Shown: positions 39,569 through 52,430, counted from the stretch's first letter. The stretch: DNA of 64,000 nt from Sipunculus nudus (GCA_026874595.1 CM049319.1:53270917-53334916), one strand, 5' to 3'. The notes: a model not told the origin generated them from the sequence alone. Program-made: numbers and translations.

Positions 39569-39780
39569 GCTTGCCGGAAATCTTCGATTTCGGCAAGCAT
39601 GTTCATCAGTTGCGTATGTCTGTTTGTCTCTTTGTTGCTTGCCGGAAATCTTCAATTTCCGCAAGCATGTTCGTCAGTTGCGTATGTCTGTTTGTCTGTT
39701 TGTCTGTTTGTTGCTTGCCGGAATCAGAGATTTCGACAAGTATGTTGATCAGTTCCGTTTGTTTGTTTGTCTGTATGTCC
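39569..39780 (+). repeat. Hairpin cluster 2
   Basis: GCTTGCCGG hairpins are at 39569-39598, 39637-39666 and (degenerate) 39713-39740, joined by GTTTGTCTGTTTGTCTG spacers. It follows module X copy 1 as clusters follow copies 2 and 3. Confidence 0.85.
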
Positions 39781-40720
39781 CCGCTCTACAGGCCACAATT
39801 TTGCACCAATCGTCCTGATACTTATAGATAGAGTGTATAATCGGTTCTTCTCGGAGCCTATTGTTTTTGGTCATGATCGGTCAAGGGTCAAGGTCAGGGT
39901 CACCAAAAAGCTCAAAAACGGTTTTTTCTTCATACCTTCGTCAAAAATAGCCGTAGGCACCTAATCTGTAGCCCGTTTTATTTGCCACTGCATGGCCACT
40001 TCCAACACTGCAAAATTGCCTCATTTCGCTGTTACCATGGTTACGCAATTTTGGGGAGAAATCATGGAATTTCGTGATATTTTTCAAATTTGCAGCAATT
40101 TTACTGATTCTGAGATATTTTATGTAACATAAGAATATCTCGAAACGGGTTTTTCAGATTTTGGAAATGGCCGCCAGGGGGCGGTGCAGATGAAAAAACA
40201 TGAAAATTTGTTTTGGTGCCATACCTCCAGAACTATTAAACATTGGGCCATTTCCATCACAGCACCTTAAACTAGGGTCCATGGGCTTATTTTTGCGCAT
40301 AGGTGCCAAAGTGCGCTATTGCCAGATTTCTCTATTTTTGGGGTAAAACCTTTGAATTTTGAAAATATGCAGTTTTCAGCTTCTAACTCTGTCAGTTTTT
40401 ATGCTAGAGAGGTCAAAATTTTTGCATCTTGTAGCCCTTGGTGAGTTCTCGGTGATCCAACCAAAAATCTTGCAAAATCTCGCACCGTTTCTCGTCGAAT
40501 GAGATTTCGCGATTTCACGGTGACATGCCCTATAGGCCACAGATATGCAGGCATCCTTTTGAAACTGATACATACCACGAAGACACGTGCAATTGCCGCA
40601 AGTGGCGACAGGGTCCTTACGGTGGGCAGCCGGCGTGTGCAGCGGTGCGTGTCGGCCTTTCGGGGCCCTATCTATTATCATACATGTTGGAGGCACAGTC
40701 CAGACTTTATTACTTGTATT
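39781..40720 (+). repeat. Module Y, copy 1
   Basis: It shares AAAATCGGTTCTTCTCGGAG-type text (here TAATCGGTTCTTCTCGGAGC) and CCTATTGTTTTTGG with 56700-58090. It contains GTTACCATGGTTAC (40031), TGGCCGCCAGGGGGCGGTGC (40168) and TCTCGTCGAATGAGA. It ends with the same GGTCCTTACGGTGGGCAGCC to GTTGGAGGCACAGTC segment that ends module X, then a hairpin at 40721-40750. Confidence 0.7.
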
Positions 40721-41427
40721 ACTTGCCGGAAATCTTCGATTTTCGAAAGCATGTTGGTCACCCGTGTATGTTTGTTCCTTCATCTTATGTATTATCCTAA
40801 TATCTCAAAAATTTTTTTCATTTTCCCGATATGGCCGCTAGGGGGCGCTGCACTTGACCCTTCCAAAAAAATCAGTTTTTGAACATATTTCCGTAAGAGT
40901 AAACCTATATTACACAAACTATAGCTTATTTTCTTTCTCTTGGTCTTCTTCAAAACATTGTCAAGTCACCTGGTGTCCATCTAGTGTCACTTTGTCAGTA
41001 TGTCTGTCTGTTTGTCATTTATCCTCATATTCGCCTGCTTGCTAGTTTTTGCACTTTAGATATAGCAATCAACAAGTCAGATATGTGGACGAATCCTTTT
41101 GAAACTATTACATCTTATGTCATACACTAATATCACGAAACGCATTTGTCGTCTTCAGGATATGTCCACTAGAGGGCGCTGCAGTCGAACATATCCAGTA
41201 TATCATTATTTGGCCATATCTCCAAAATTATAAGCCTCAATTACATAAACTATAGCTTATTTTCTTCCTCTGAGTCTTCTCCATAACCTGATTAAGTCAT
41301 CTTGTCTCCATCTTGTGTCCCTTTGTAAGTTTGTCTGTTTGTTTGTCAGTTGTCCTCAAATTCGCCGGCTTTTTGGTTCTTGAGTCTCACTGATAGCATT
41401 CTACAGGCCACTGTTTTGAAAGGATCA
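40721..41427 (+). repeat. Diverged sub-repeats of the satellite block
   Basis: Two copies of the 'ATATC(T)CGAAA... GGATATGGCCGCTAGGGGGC ... CTATAGCTTATTTTCTTCC' sub-unit are present, with CTCF-like strings at 40832-40851 and 41163-41182. They are related to the halves of the 1122-bp unit. Confidence 0.65.
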
Positions 41428-42671
41428 TTTTTAGCTCAGCTGACTTTCAGTCATTCTGGGCTATAGCGATGGGTCTTTGTCCGTCGTCCTTCAATCTGTC
41501 CATCCTGCTGACCGGCCGTCCGTCTGTTAGCAGGGCACAAATCGTAACTGTACGGGCTAGGGTCATGAACCCTATGTAGTCTTAGAGGTTCTAAAATGAT
41601 CTCCTTGCAAACCTGAAATTAGGTCACTGACCTATATTCTCGAAGTTACAGGGTGTGTATGCACCCCCCAGAAATAATTCTTTTAGCTAAAATTTTCATC
41701 CAAAAACTTCCATCTTTCACATACAGCTCATCTACCAACAGGGGAAGAACCATAATTATTTTGAAGTCAACAGGTCAAAGGTCAAGGTCACAGGAGTCCC
41801 TTTATTTAATGCCTGTGGATGCATTTTAAGCCAAATCTTTCATCCCAATTCTTTGAATTTTTACATATATTTCACCTTCTAAGAGGGAGAAGAATCCTAT
41901 AGATTTTTAGGTCACAAGATCAAAGATCAGGGTCACAGGATCCAATTTTTTTAAAAGGTTGTGAAAACATTTCAAGCTAGACATTTCATTCCAAACTTCC
42001 CAGCACTGATATCGCTTCTCTGCCAACAGGGGAACAGACCTGTTGAATTTGAGGTCAAAGGTGAAGTTCACTGCACCCACTTTTTGTGTGGAGTCATTTT
42101 CAGGAAACTTTTCAATCTATACCTTCCATTTGTCATATATGGCTGACCTACCAATAGGAGAAGAAGCCTATCGATGTCGAGTTCAAAAGGTCAAAGGTCA
42201 AGGACACATTACTTAATTATTCTAAATGGTTGTGAACATTTTGCAAGTGAAACTGTTCAACCCAAACCTTCAGTCTTTCACATATGCCATATCTATGCAT
42301 CACTCAATTTGGTTCAAACTTCATATTTATAAGCACCCGTTTCTCAATAATTCTTGCATGGATTTCCTTGATTTTTGCTATATATTTTGATCTTATATTT
42401 GCCCTTTTTGTTGTTTCTTTTGAGACTGACAGGTATCAAGCAAGCTATGGGAATAGTTACCGATAGCTTAACAATCATTCATTTTTCCTAAGACCATCAA
42501 GTCACTGTGTTTTAACCAGACATAGGTGATGTATATTGCTGTTGTCGTAGAAAATTTCAAAATATTGGCAAATTGGTTCTTCAAAATGTGACTGGAAGTT
42601 GTGAATCTCAGCCCATGATGTGGCAGGTCATGCTTGGCAGCTGAGCGTCATGACCCATGGGTCACTTGTTA
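41428..42671 (+). mobile_element. Family A element inserted in the satellite block (1.24 kb)
   Basis: The head is TTTTTAGCTCAGCTGACTTT at about 41428. The tail is GGCAGCTGAGCGTCATGACC then CATGGGTCACTTGTT at 42636-42671. On the left the satellite text breaks at TTTTGAAAGGATC, and on the right it resumes with AAACTATTACATCTTAC, the text that normally follows in intact sub-units. The interior repeats GGTCAAAGGTCAAGGTCACA blocks. It is non-coding. Confidence 0.82.
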
Positions 42672-43446
42672 AACTATTACATCTTACATCTTACAGTAAT
42701 ATCTCGAAACAGATTATTCATTTTCTGGATATTGCCAATAGGGGGCGTTGCACTCGCCTCTCCCCTATATATATTTCTTTGCCATATCTACAAAACTATA
42801 AACTTCAATTACAAACACTATGACTTATTGTCTTCCTTTGAATCTTCTCCATAATCTGAGTTAGTCATCTGGTCTTATTCTTGTGTCACTTTTTCAGTAT
42901 GTCTGTCTGTTTGTCAGTGATCCTCTATTTCACCTGCTTGCTGGATCTTGCGTCTTACAGTTAGCAATCTTCAGGCCACAGTTTTTCAGTATGTCTGTTT
43001 GTTTGTCAGTGATCCTCATTTTCGCCTGATTGCTGGATCTTGCGTCTTACAGTTAGCAATCTTCAGGCCACAGTTTTGAAGGAATCCTTTTGGAATTGGA
43101 ACATCTCTTACAATAATATATACATTTTGGAACATTTCTTACAATAATATCTCAAAAGAAAATTTTTTATTTTTGGGATATGGCCGCTAGGGGATGCTGC
43201 GGTAGAGCCTCCACACCATATCATTTTTTGGCCATATCTCCGACATTATAAACTCTACCTTCACTTGTAGTCTGTTTTCTCAGGTGTGTCAGTATATTTG
43301 TCTGTTTTGAGCTATGTCTGATTTCATGTTCTTTTGTGTGATATATGTCGTTCAACAGGCCAAACGTTCCAGCAATCGCTTTAAAAGTCATTCAATTGAT
43401 AGAAAACCATCAGTTTGTCCTGTTTCTCCATTTGTCTGTCATTTAA
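42672..43446 (+). repeat. Diverged sub-repeats after the family A insertion
   Basis: CTCF-like strings lie at 42732-42751 and 43181-43200. A 64-bp direct duplication (CAGTATGTCTGTTTGTCAGT to AGGCCACAGTTTT) lies at about 42895-43075. The text ends CCGGCAAGCTCTCGACCTAT, a half-hairpin that precedes module X copy 2. Confidence 0.6.
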
Positions 43447-44677
43447 GTCCGGCAAGCTCTCGACCTATGGTCGTCTAGTTTGTTTGTTTGTTTGTTTGTT
43501 TGTTTGTTTGTTTGTTTGTCACGACTCTCCAGGTCACATTTTTGCATCAATCAACTTGAAACTTACAGGCTTGATTGACAAACCGATTTCTAGGTGCCCT
43601 ATTGTTTTTGGTCAACATTGCTCCAAGGTCAAGGGTCAAGGTCACGACAGGTATGGTTAACGGTTTTTGCACTATAACTTCGCCATAAATAGGCTTATCC
43701 ACTTCTGCAATAGCTCATTTTTTTCGTCATCACCTGGCCTTTCTTTTGACATGTAGCTTACTTAAATTTGCCGTTACCATGGTTACATTTTTTTGGGCAA
43801 AAATCATGGAAATTGGAAATAACACGACCATTTTTTGTAACTTTGTCAATTTTTAAGCTACAGACGTCTGGTTTTGGTCATTATGTACCTTATAGGCAGC
43901 TTGACATGATAAAACTGAAAGTCTCGCCAAATCTCACACCATTTCTTGCCAAACGAGAGTTTCCGAGATTTCATTAATTATGACCTACAGGCCGCATTTT
44001 TTTAACAGTGGCTTTGAAATTGATATATTTTCTGTCATTTATAAATATCTCGAAATCAATTTTTCATTTTTGGGAAATAGCCACCAGGGGGCGTGGTACA
44101 TGAAACACTGTAACATATCATTTTTCTGCAATATCTCAAAAAATATTAAACGTGACACCATTTTTTTTGTGGTATCTGAAACTAGGAACATTGGCTTATT
44201 GCTCCGCACATGTAGCTTTGTACTGCCGTTACCATGGTTACCAAATTTTGGGGTAAAACGTGACAACTTGAAAATACGAAGTTTACCTGCTTCTATCTCT
44301 GTTGATATTTGCCATAGAAAGGTCTGGTTTTCGGCGTTAGACAGCATCCGTCTAGTTCTTAGTCATTCAATCGCAAGTCTCGTCATATCTCGCACCGTTT
44401 CTCGTGAAACGAGAACACGTGACCATTCAAAGAAATGCCTATAATTCTGTCATTTTTCACGCTACAGACACATGGTTTGCAGCGCTGGATAGCAGCTGAC
44501 ACTCGCAGTCACATTCAGGGGTCACATTGTTAGTCTCGTCAAATCTGGCGCCGTTTTTCGCCAAACCACGAAGACACGTGCCGTCGCCGCAAGTGGCGGC
44601 AGGGTCCTTACGGTGGGCGGCCGGCGTGTGCAGCGGTCCGTGACGGCCTCTCCGGGAGGCACAGTCACAACTTTATT
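43447..44677 (+). repeat. Module X, copy 2
   Basis: It opens with ten TTTG units (43478-43519), then is colinear and nearly identical with copy 1. The copies differ at isolated bases, such as CTCAAAAAAT here and CTAAAAAAAT in copy 1 at 39001. The 154-codon frame 43980-44444 is open here but resembles no protein. A 23-bp segment (GCCCCATCTATTATCATACA...) present in copies 1 and 3 before the hairpins is missing here. Confidence 0.85.
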
Positions 44678-44888
44678 GCTTGCCGGAAATCTTCGATTTC
44701 GGCAAGCATGTTCGTCAGTTGCGTATGTCTGTTTGTCTCTTTGTTGCTTGCCGGAAATCTTCGATTTCCGCAAGCATGTTCGTCAGTTGCGTATGTCTGT
44801 TTGTCTGTTTGTCTGTTTGTTGCTTGCCGGAATCAAAGATTTCGGCAAGCATATTACTCAGTTGCGTATGTCTGTTTGTCTGTTTGTC
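44678..44888 (+). repeat. Hairpin cluster 3
   Basis: GCTTGCCGG hairpins at 44678-44707, 44745-44774 and 44822-44850 are separated by GTCTGTTTGTCTG spacers. They link module X copy 2 to the first 1122-bp tandem unit. Confidence 0.85.
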
Positions 44889-47800
44889 TGTTTGTTTGTT
44901 TGTCACCACTCTCCTGGCCACAATTTTGCCACAATCACCTTGAAACTTACAGGGATGATGAAAAACATAATGTCTAGGTGCCCTATTGTTTTTGGTTAAA
45001 ATAGGTCAAAGGTCAAAGGTCAAGGTCACGACAGGTATGGTTAACGGTTTTTGCACTATAACTTCGCCATAAATAGGCTTATCCACTTCTGCAATAGCTC
45101 ATTTTTTTCGTCATCACCTGGCCTGTCATCTGATGTGTAGCTGACTCAAATTTGAAGTAACCATGGTAACAAATTTTTGGGGAAAAGTCATGATATTCGA
45201 AAATAAGGGGTCTAATTTTTGTAACTTTGTCAGTTTCAAAGCTAGAGTGATCTAGTTTTTTGCATCAGGTAGCATTCAACTAGTACTACAAGATTTTATA
45301 AAAAGTCTTGCAGTATCTCGAAAAATATCTCATGAATAGAGATATTTCGAGATTTCATTCATCTTGCGCCGAAGGCCACATTATTGCAGGAATCTTTTTG
45401 AAACTGACATATCATAAGTCCTACACTAGTATCTCGAAATGGTTTTTTCATTTTTTGAATATGGCTGCTAGGGGGCGCTGCACACGAACCTCACACACAT
45501 ATCATTACATTGGCCATATCTCTAAAACCCAAAGCCTCAATTACATAAACTATAGCTTATTTTTTCCCTCTGAGTCTTCTCCATAAACTGATGATGTCAT
45601 CTGGTCTCAATGTTGTGTCACTTTGTCATTGTGTCCGTCTGTTTGTCAGTTGTCCTGAAATTCGACTGCTTGCTCTTGCGTCTCACATATAGCATTCTAC
45701 AGGCTACAGTTTTGAAAGAATCCTTTTGAAACTATTACATCTTAAGTCTTACACTAATATCTCGAAACCAATTTTCCATTTTCCGGATATGGCCGCTAGG
45801 GGGCGCTGAACTCGAACCTCTCCCAACATATCATGCTTTGGCAATATCTCCAAAACTATAAACCTCAGTTACATAGACTGTAGCTTTTTTCTTCCTTTGA
45901 GTCGTCTCCATAATCTGGAGTAGTCATCTGGACTCAGTCTTGAGTCACTTTGTCAGTGTGTCCGTCTGTTTGTCAGTTGTCCTCAAATTCGCCTACTTGC
46001 TTGTTCTTGTTTGTTTGTTTGTTTGTCACCACTCTCCTGGCCACAATTTTGCCACAATAACCTTGAAACTTACAGGGATGTTGGAAAACATAATTTCTAG
46101 GTGCCCCATTGTTTTTGGTTAAAGTAGGTCAAAGGTCAAGGTCGAGGTCGTCAAAACTTCTCAAAACGTTTTTTTCTTCATATCTTTGTGACTATTAGTC
46201 GTATCTACTTCAACAATAGCTCATTTTAATCGTCATTCCAAGGCCTGTCATCTGGTGTGTAGCTGACTCAAATTTGCCGTAACCATGGTTACAATTTTTT
46301 GGGGAAAAGTCATGATATTCGAAAATAAGGGGTCTAATTTTTGTAACTTTGTCAGTTTTAAAGCTAGAGTGATCTAGTTTTTTGCATCAGGTAGCATTCA
46401 ACTAGTACTACAAGATTTTATAAAAAGTCCTGCAGTATCTCGAAAAATTTCTCGTGAATAGAGATGTTTCGAGATTTCATTCATCTTGCGCCGAAGGCCA
46501 CATTATTGCAGGAATCTTTTTGAAACTGACATATCATAAGTCCTACACTAGTATCTCGAAATGGTTTTTTCATTTTTTGAATATGGCTGCTAGGGGGCGC
46601 TGCACACGAACCTCACACACATATCATTACATTGGCCATATCTCTAAAACCCAAAGCCTCAATTACATAAACTATAGCTTATTTTTTCCCTCTGAGTCTT
46701 CTCCATAAACTGATGATGTCATCTGGTCTCAATGTTGTGTCACTTTGTCATTGTGTCCGTCTGTTTGTCAGTTGTCCTGAAATTCGACTGCTTGCTCTTG
46801 CGTCTCACATATAGCATTCTACAGGCTACAGTTTTGAAAGAATCCTTTTGAAACTATTACATCTTAAGTCTTACACTAATATCTCGAAAGCAATTTTCCA
46901 TTTTCCGGATATGGCCGCTAGGGGGCGCTGAACTCGAACCTCTCCCAACATATCATGCTTTGGCAATATCTCCAAAACTATAAACCTCAGTTACATAGAC
47001 TGTAGCTTTTTTCTTCCTTTGAGTCGTCTCCATAATCTGGAGTAGTCATCTGGACTCAGTCTTGAGTCACTTTGTCAGTGTGTCCGTCTGTTTGTCAGTT
47101 GTCCTCAAATTCGCCTACTTGCTTGTTCTTGTTTGTTTGTTTGTTTGTCACCACTCTCCTGGCCACAATTTTGCCACAATAACCTTGAAACTTACAGGGA
47201 TGTTGGAAAACATAATTTCTAGGTGCCCCATTGTTTTTGGTTAAAGTAGGTCAAAGGTCAAGGTCAAGGTCGTCAAAACTTCTCAAAACGTTTTTTTCTT
47301 CATATCTTTGTGACTATTAGTCGTATCTACTTCAACAATAGCTCATTTTAATCGTCATTCCAAGGCCTGTCATCTGGTGTGTAGCTGACTCAAATTTGCC
47401 GTAACCATGGTTACAATTTTTTGGGGAAAAGTCATGATATTCGAAAATAAGGGATCTTATTTTTCTAACTTTGTCAGTTTTAAAGCTAGAGTGATCTAGT
47501 TTTTTGCATCAGGTAGCATTCAACTAGTACTACAAGATTTTATAAAAAGTCTTGCAGTATCTCGAAAAATATCTCGTGAATAGAGATATTTCGAGATTTC
47601 ATTCATCTTGCGCCGAAGGCTACATTATTGCAGGAATCTTTTTGAAACTGACATATCATAAGTCCTACACTAGTATCTCGAAATGGTTTTTCATTTTTTG
47701 AATATGGCTGCTAGGGGGCGCTGCACACGAACCTCACACACATATCATTACATTGGCCATATCTCTAAAACCCAAAGCCTCAATTACATAAACTATAGCT

Positions 47801-50800
47801 TATTTTTTCCCTCTGAGTCTTCTCCATAAACTGATGATGTCATCTGGTCTCAATGTTGTGTCACTTTGTCATTGTGTCCGTCTGTTTGTCAGTTGTCCTG
47901 AAATTCGACTGCTTGCTCTTGCGTCTCACATATAGCATTCTACAGGCTACAGTTTTGAAAGAATCCTTTTGAAACTATTACATCTTAAGTCTTACACTAA
48001 TATCTCGAAAGCAATTTTCCATTTTCCGGATATGGCCGCTAGGGGGCGCTGAACTCGAACCTCTCCCAACATATCATGCTTTGGCAATATCTCCAAAACT
48101 ATAAACCTCAGTTACATAGACTGTAGCTTTTTTCTTCCTTTGAGTCGTCTCCATAATCTGGAGTAGTCATCTGGACTCAGTCTTGAGTCACTTTGTCAGT
48201 GTGTCCGTCTGTTTGTCAGTTGTCCTCAAATTCGCCTACTTGCTTGTTCTTGTTTGTTTGTTTGTTTGTCACCACTCTCCTGGCCACAATTTTGCCACAA
48301 TAACCTTGAAACTTACAGGGATGTTGGAAAACATAATTTCTAGGTGCCCCATTGTTTTTGGTTAAAGTAGGTCAAAGGTCAAGGTCGAGGTCGTCAAAAC
48401 TTCTCAAAACGTTTTTTTCTTCATATCTTTGTGACTATTAGTCGTATCTACTTCAACAATAGCTCATTTTAATCGTCATTCCAAGGCCTGTCATCTGGTG
48501 TGTAGCTGACTCAAATTTGCCGTAACCATGGTTACAATTTTTTGGGGAAAAGTCATGATATTTGAAAATAAGGGGTCTAATTTTTGTAACTTTGTCAGTT
48601 TTAAAGCTAGAGTGATCTAGTTTTTTGCATCAGGTAGCATTCAACTAGTACTACAAGATTTTATAAAAAGTCTTGCAGTATCTCGAAAAATTTCTCGTGA
48701 ATAGAGATATTTCGAGATTTCATTCATCTTGCGCCGAAGGCCACATTATTGCAGGAATCTTTTTGAAACTGACATATCATAAGTCCTACACTAGTATCTC
48801 GAAATGGTTTTTTCATTTTTTGAATATGGCTGCTAGGGGGCGCTGCACACGAACCTCACACACATATCATTACATTGGCCATATCTCTAAAACCCAAAGC
48901 CTCAATTACATAAACTATAGCTTATTTTTTCCCTCTGAGTCTTCTCCATAAACTGATGATGTCATCTGGTCTCAATGTTGTGTCACTTTGTCATTGTGTC
49001 CGTCTGTTTGTCAGTTGTCCTGAAATTCGACTGCTTGCTCTTGCGTCTCACATATAGCATTCTACAGGCTACAGTTTTGAAAGAATCCTTTTGAAACTAT
49101 TACATCTTAAGTCTTACACTAATATCTCGAAAGCAATTTTCCATTTTCCGGATATGGCCGCTAGGGGGCGCTGAACTCGAACCTCTCCCAACATATCATG
49201 CTTTGGCAATATCTCCAAAACTATAAACCTCAGTTACATAGACTGTAGCTTTTTTCTTCCTTTGAGTCGTCTCCATAATCTGGAGTAGTCATCTGGACTC
49301 AGTCTTGAGTCACTTTGTCAGTGTGTCCGTCTGTTTGTCAGTTGTCCTCAAATTCGCCTACTTGCTTGTTCTTGTTTGTTTGTTTGTTTGTCACCACTCT
49401 CCTGGCCACAATTTTGCCACAATAACCTTGAAACTTACAGGGATGTTGGAAAACATAATTTCTAGGTGCCCCATTGTTTTTGGTTAAAGTAGGTCAAAGG
49501 TCAAGGTCAAGGTCGTCAAAACTTCTCAAAACGTTTTTTTCTTCATATCTTTGTGACTATTAGTCGTATCTACTTCAACAATAGCTCATTTTAATCGTCA
49601 TTCCAAGGCCTGTCATCTGGTGTGTAGCTGACTCAAATTTGCCGTAACCATGGTTACAATTTTTTGGGGAAAAGTCATGATATTCGAAAATAAGGGATCT
49701 TATTTTTCTAACTTTGTCAGTTTCAAAGCTAGAGTGATCTAGTTTTTTGCATCAGGTAGCATTCAACTAGTACTACAAGATTTTATAAAAAGTCTTGCAG
49801 TATCTCGAAAAATATCTCGTGAATAGAGATATTTCGAGATTTCATTCATCTTGCGCCGAAGGCCACATTATTGCAGGAATCTTTTTGAAACTGACATATC
49901 ATAAGTCCTACACTAGTATCTCGAAATGGTTTTTTCATTTTTTGAATATGGCTGCTAGGGGGCGCTGCACACGAACCTCACACACATATCATTACATTGG
50001 CCATATCTCTAAAACCCAAAGCCTCAATTACATAAACTATAGCTTATTTTTTCCCTCTGAGTCTTCTCCATAAACTGATGATGTCATCTGGTCTCAATGT
50101 TGTGTCACTTTGTCATTGTGTCCGTCTGTTTGTCAGTTGTCCTGAAATTCGACTGCTTGCTCTTGCGTCTCACATATAGCATTCTACAGGCTACAGTTTT
50201 GAAAGAATCCTTTTGAAACTATTACATCTTAAGTCTTACACTAATATCTCGAAACCAATTTTCCATTTTCCGGATATGGCCGCTAGGGGGCGCTGAACTC
50301 GAACCTCTCCCAACATATCATGCTTTGGCAATATCTCCAAAACTATAAACCTCAGTTACATAGACTGTAGCTTTTTTCTTCCTTTGAGTCGTCTCCATAA
50401 TCTGGAGTAGTCATCTGGACTCAGTCTTGAGTCACTTTGTCAGTGTGTCCGTCTGTTTGTCAGTTGTCCTCAAATTCGCCTACTTGCTTGTTCTTGTTTG
50501 TTTGTTTGTTTGTCACCACTCTCCTGGCCACAATTTTGCCACAATAACCTTGAAACTTACAGGGATGTTGGAAAACATAATTTCTAGGTGCCCCATTGTT
50601 TTTGGTTAAAGTAGGTCAAAGGTCAAGGTCAAGGTCGTCAAAACTTCTCAAAACGTTTTTTTCTTCATATCTTTGTGACTATTAGTCGTATCTACTTCAA
50701 CAATAGCTCATTTTAATCGTCATTCCAAGGCCTGTCATCTGGTGTGTAGCTGACTCAAATTTGCCGTAACCATGGTTACAATTTTTTGGGGAAAAGTCAT

Positions 50801-52430
50801 GATATTCGAAAATAAGGGATCTTATTTTTCTAACTTTGTCAGTTTTAAAGCTAGAGTGATCTAGTTTTTTGCATCAGGTAGCTCTCAACTAGTACTACAA
50901 GATTTAATTACAAGTCTTGCAGTATCTCGTAAAATATCTCGTGAATAGAGATATTTCGAGATTTCATTCATCTTGCGCCGAAGGCCACATTATTGCAGGA
51001 ATCTTTTTGAAACTGACATATCATAAGTCCTACACTAGTATCTCGAAATGGTTTTTTCATTTTTTGAATATGGCTGCTAGGGGGCGCTGCACACGACCCT
51101 CACACAGATATCATTACATTGGCCATATCTCTAAAACCCAAAGCCTCAATTACATAAACTATAGCTTATTTTTTCCCTCTGAGTCTTCTCCATAAACTGA
51201 TGATGTCATCTGGTCTCAATGTTGTGTCACTTTGTCATTGTGTCCGTCTGTTTGTCAGTTGTCCTGAAATTCGCCTGCTTGCTCTTGCGTCTCACATATA
51301 GCATTCTACAGGCTACAGTTTTGAAAGAATCCTTTTGAAACTATTACATCTTAAGTCTTACACTAATATCTCGAAACCAATTTTCCATTTTCCGGATATG
51401 GCCGCTAGGGGGCGCTGAACTCGAACCTCTCCCAACATATCATGCTTTGGCAATATCTCCAAAACTATAAACCTCAGTTACATAGACTGTAGCTTTTTTC
51501 TTCCTTTGAGTCGTCTCCATAATCTGGAGTAGTCATCTGGACTCAGTCTTGAGTCACTTTGTCAGTGTGTCCGTCTGTTTGTCAGTTGTCCTCAAATTCG
51601 CCTACTTGCTTGTTCTTGTTTGTTTGTTTGTTTGTCACCACTCTCCTGGCCACAATTTTGCCACAATAACCTTGAAACTTACAGGGATGTTGGAAAACAT
51701 AATTTCTAGGTGCCCCATTGTTTTTGGTTAAAGTAGGTCAAAGGTCAAGGTCAAGGTCGTCAAAACTTCTCAAAACGTTTTTTTCTTCATATCTTTGTGA
51801 CTATTAGTCGTATCTACTTCAACAATAGCTCATTTTAATCGTCATTCCAAGGCCTGTCATCTGGTGTGTAGCTGACTCAAATTTGCCGTAACCATGGTTA
51901 CAATTTTTTTGGGAAAAGTCATGATATTCGAAAATAAGGGATCTTATTTTTCTAACTTTGTCAGTTTTAAAGCTAGAGTGATCTAGTTTTTTGCATCAGG
52001 TAGCTCTCAACTAGTACTACAAGATTTTATTACAAGTCTTGCAGTATCTCGTAAAATATCTCGTGAATAGAGATATTTCGAGATTTCATTCATCTTGCGC
52101 CAACGGCCACATTATTGCAGGAATCTTTTTGAAACTGACATATCATAAGTCCTACACTAGTATCTCGAAATTGTTTTTTCATTTTTTGAATATGTCTGCT
52201 AGGGGGCGCTGCACACGACCCTCACACAGATATCATTACATTGGCCATATCTCTAAAACCCAAAGCCTCAATTACATAAACTATAGCTTATTTTTTCCCT
52301 CTGAGTCTTCTCCATAAACTGATAATGTCATCTGATCTCAATGTTGTGTCACTTTGTCATTGTGTCCGTCTGTTTGTCAGTTGTCCTGAAATTCGCCTGC
52401 TTGCTCTTGCGTCTCACATATAGCATTCTA
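44889..52430 (+). repeat. 1122-bp tandem array, about 6.7 units
   Basis: Unit starts (the TTTG run before TCACCACTCTCCTGG) are at about 44889, 46012, 47134, 48255, 49377, 50499 and 51621, with a period of 1121-1122 bp. Units 2-6 differ at only a handful of positions. Each unit contains a DR1-like AGGTCAAAGGTCA, GTAACCATGGTTAC, a TCTCG dyad hairpin, and two diverged halves each with a CTCF-like string (GGCTGCTAGGGGGCGCTGC and GGCCGCTAGGGGGCGCTGA). The period is divisible by three, so the same 60- and 92-codon frames recur in each unit without being genes. Units 6-7 accumulate changes, and similarity decays after about 52430. Confidence 0.95.

Noticed and set aside
43980-44444. 154-codon frame in module X, also open at 55853-56317
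   Set aside because: It is interrupted in copy 1, has no recognisable domain, and its antisense is open too; near-identity of the copies alone explains both being open.
45308-52317. Recurrent 92- and 60-codon frames in the 1122-bp units
   Set aside because: The period is a multiple of three, so any open frame recurs; no domain, no start context and no sign of purifying selection can be seen.
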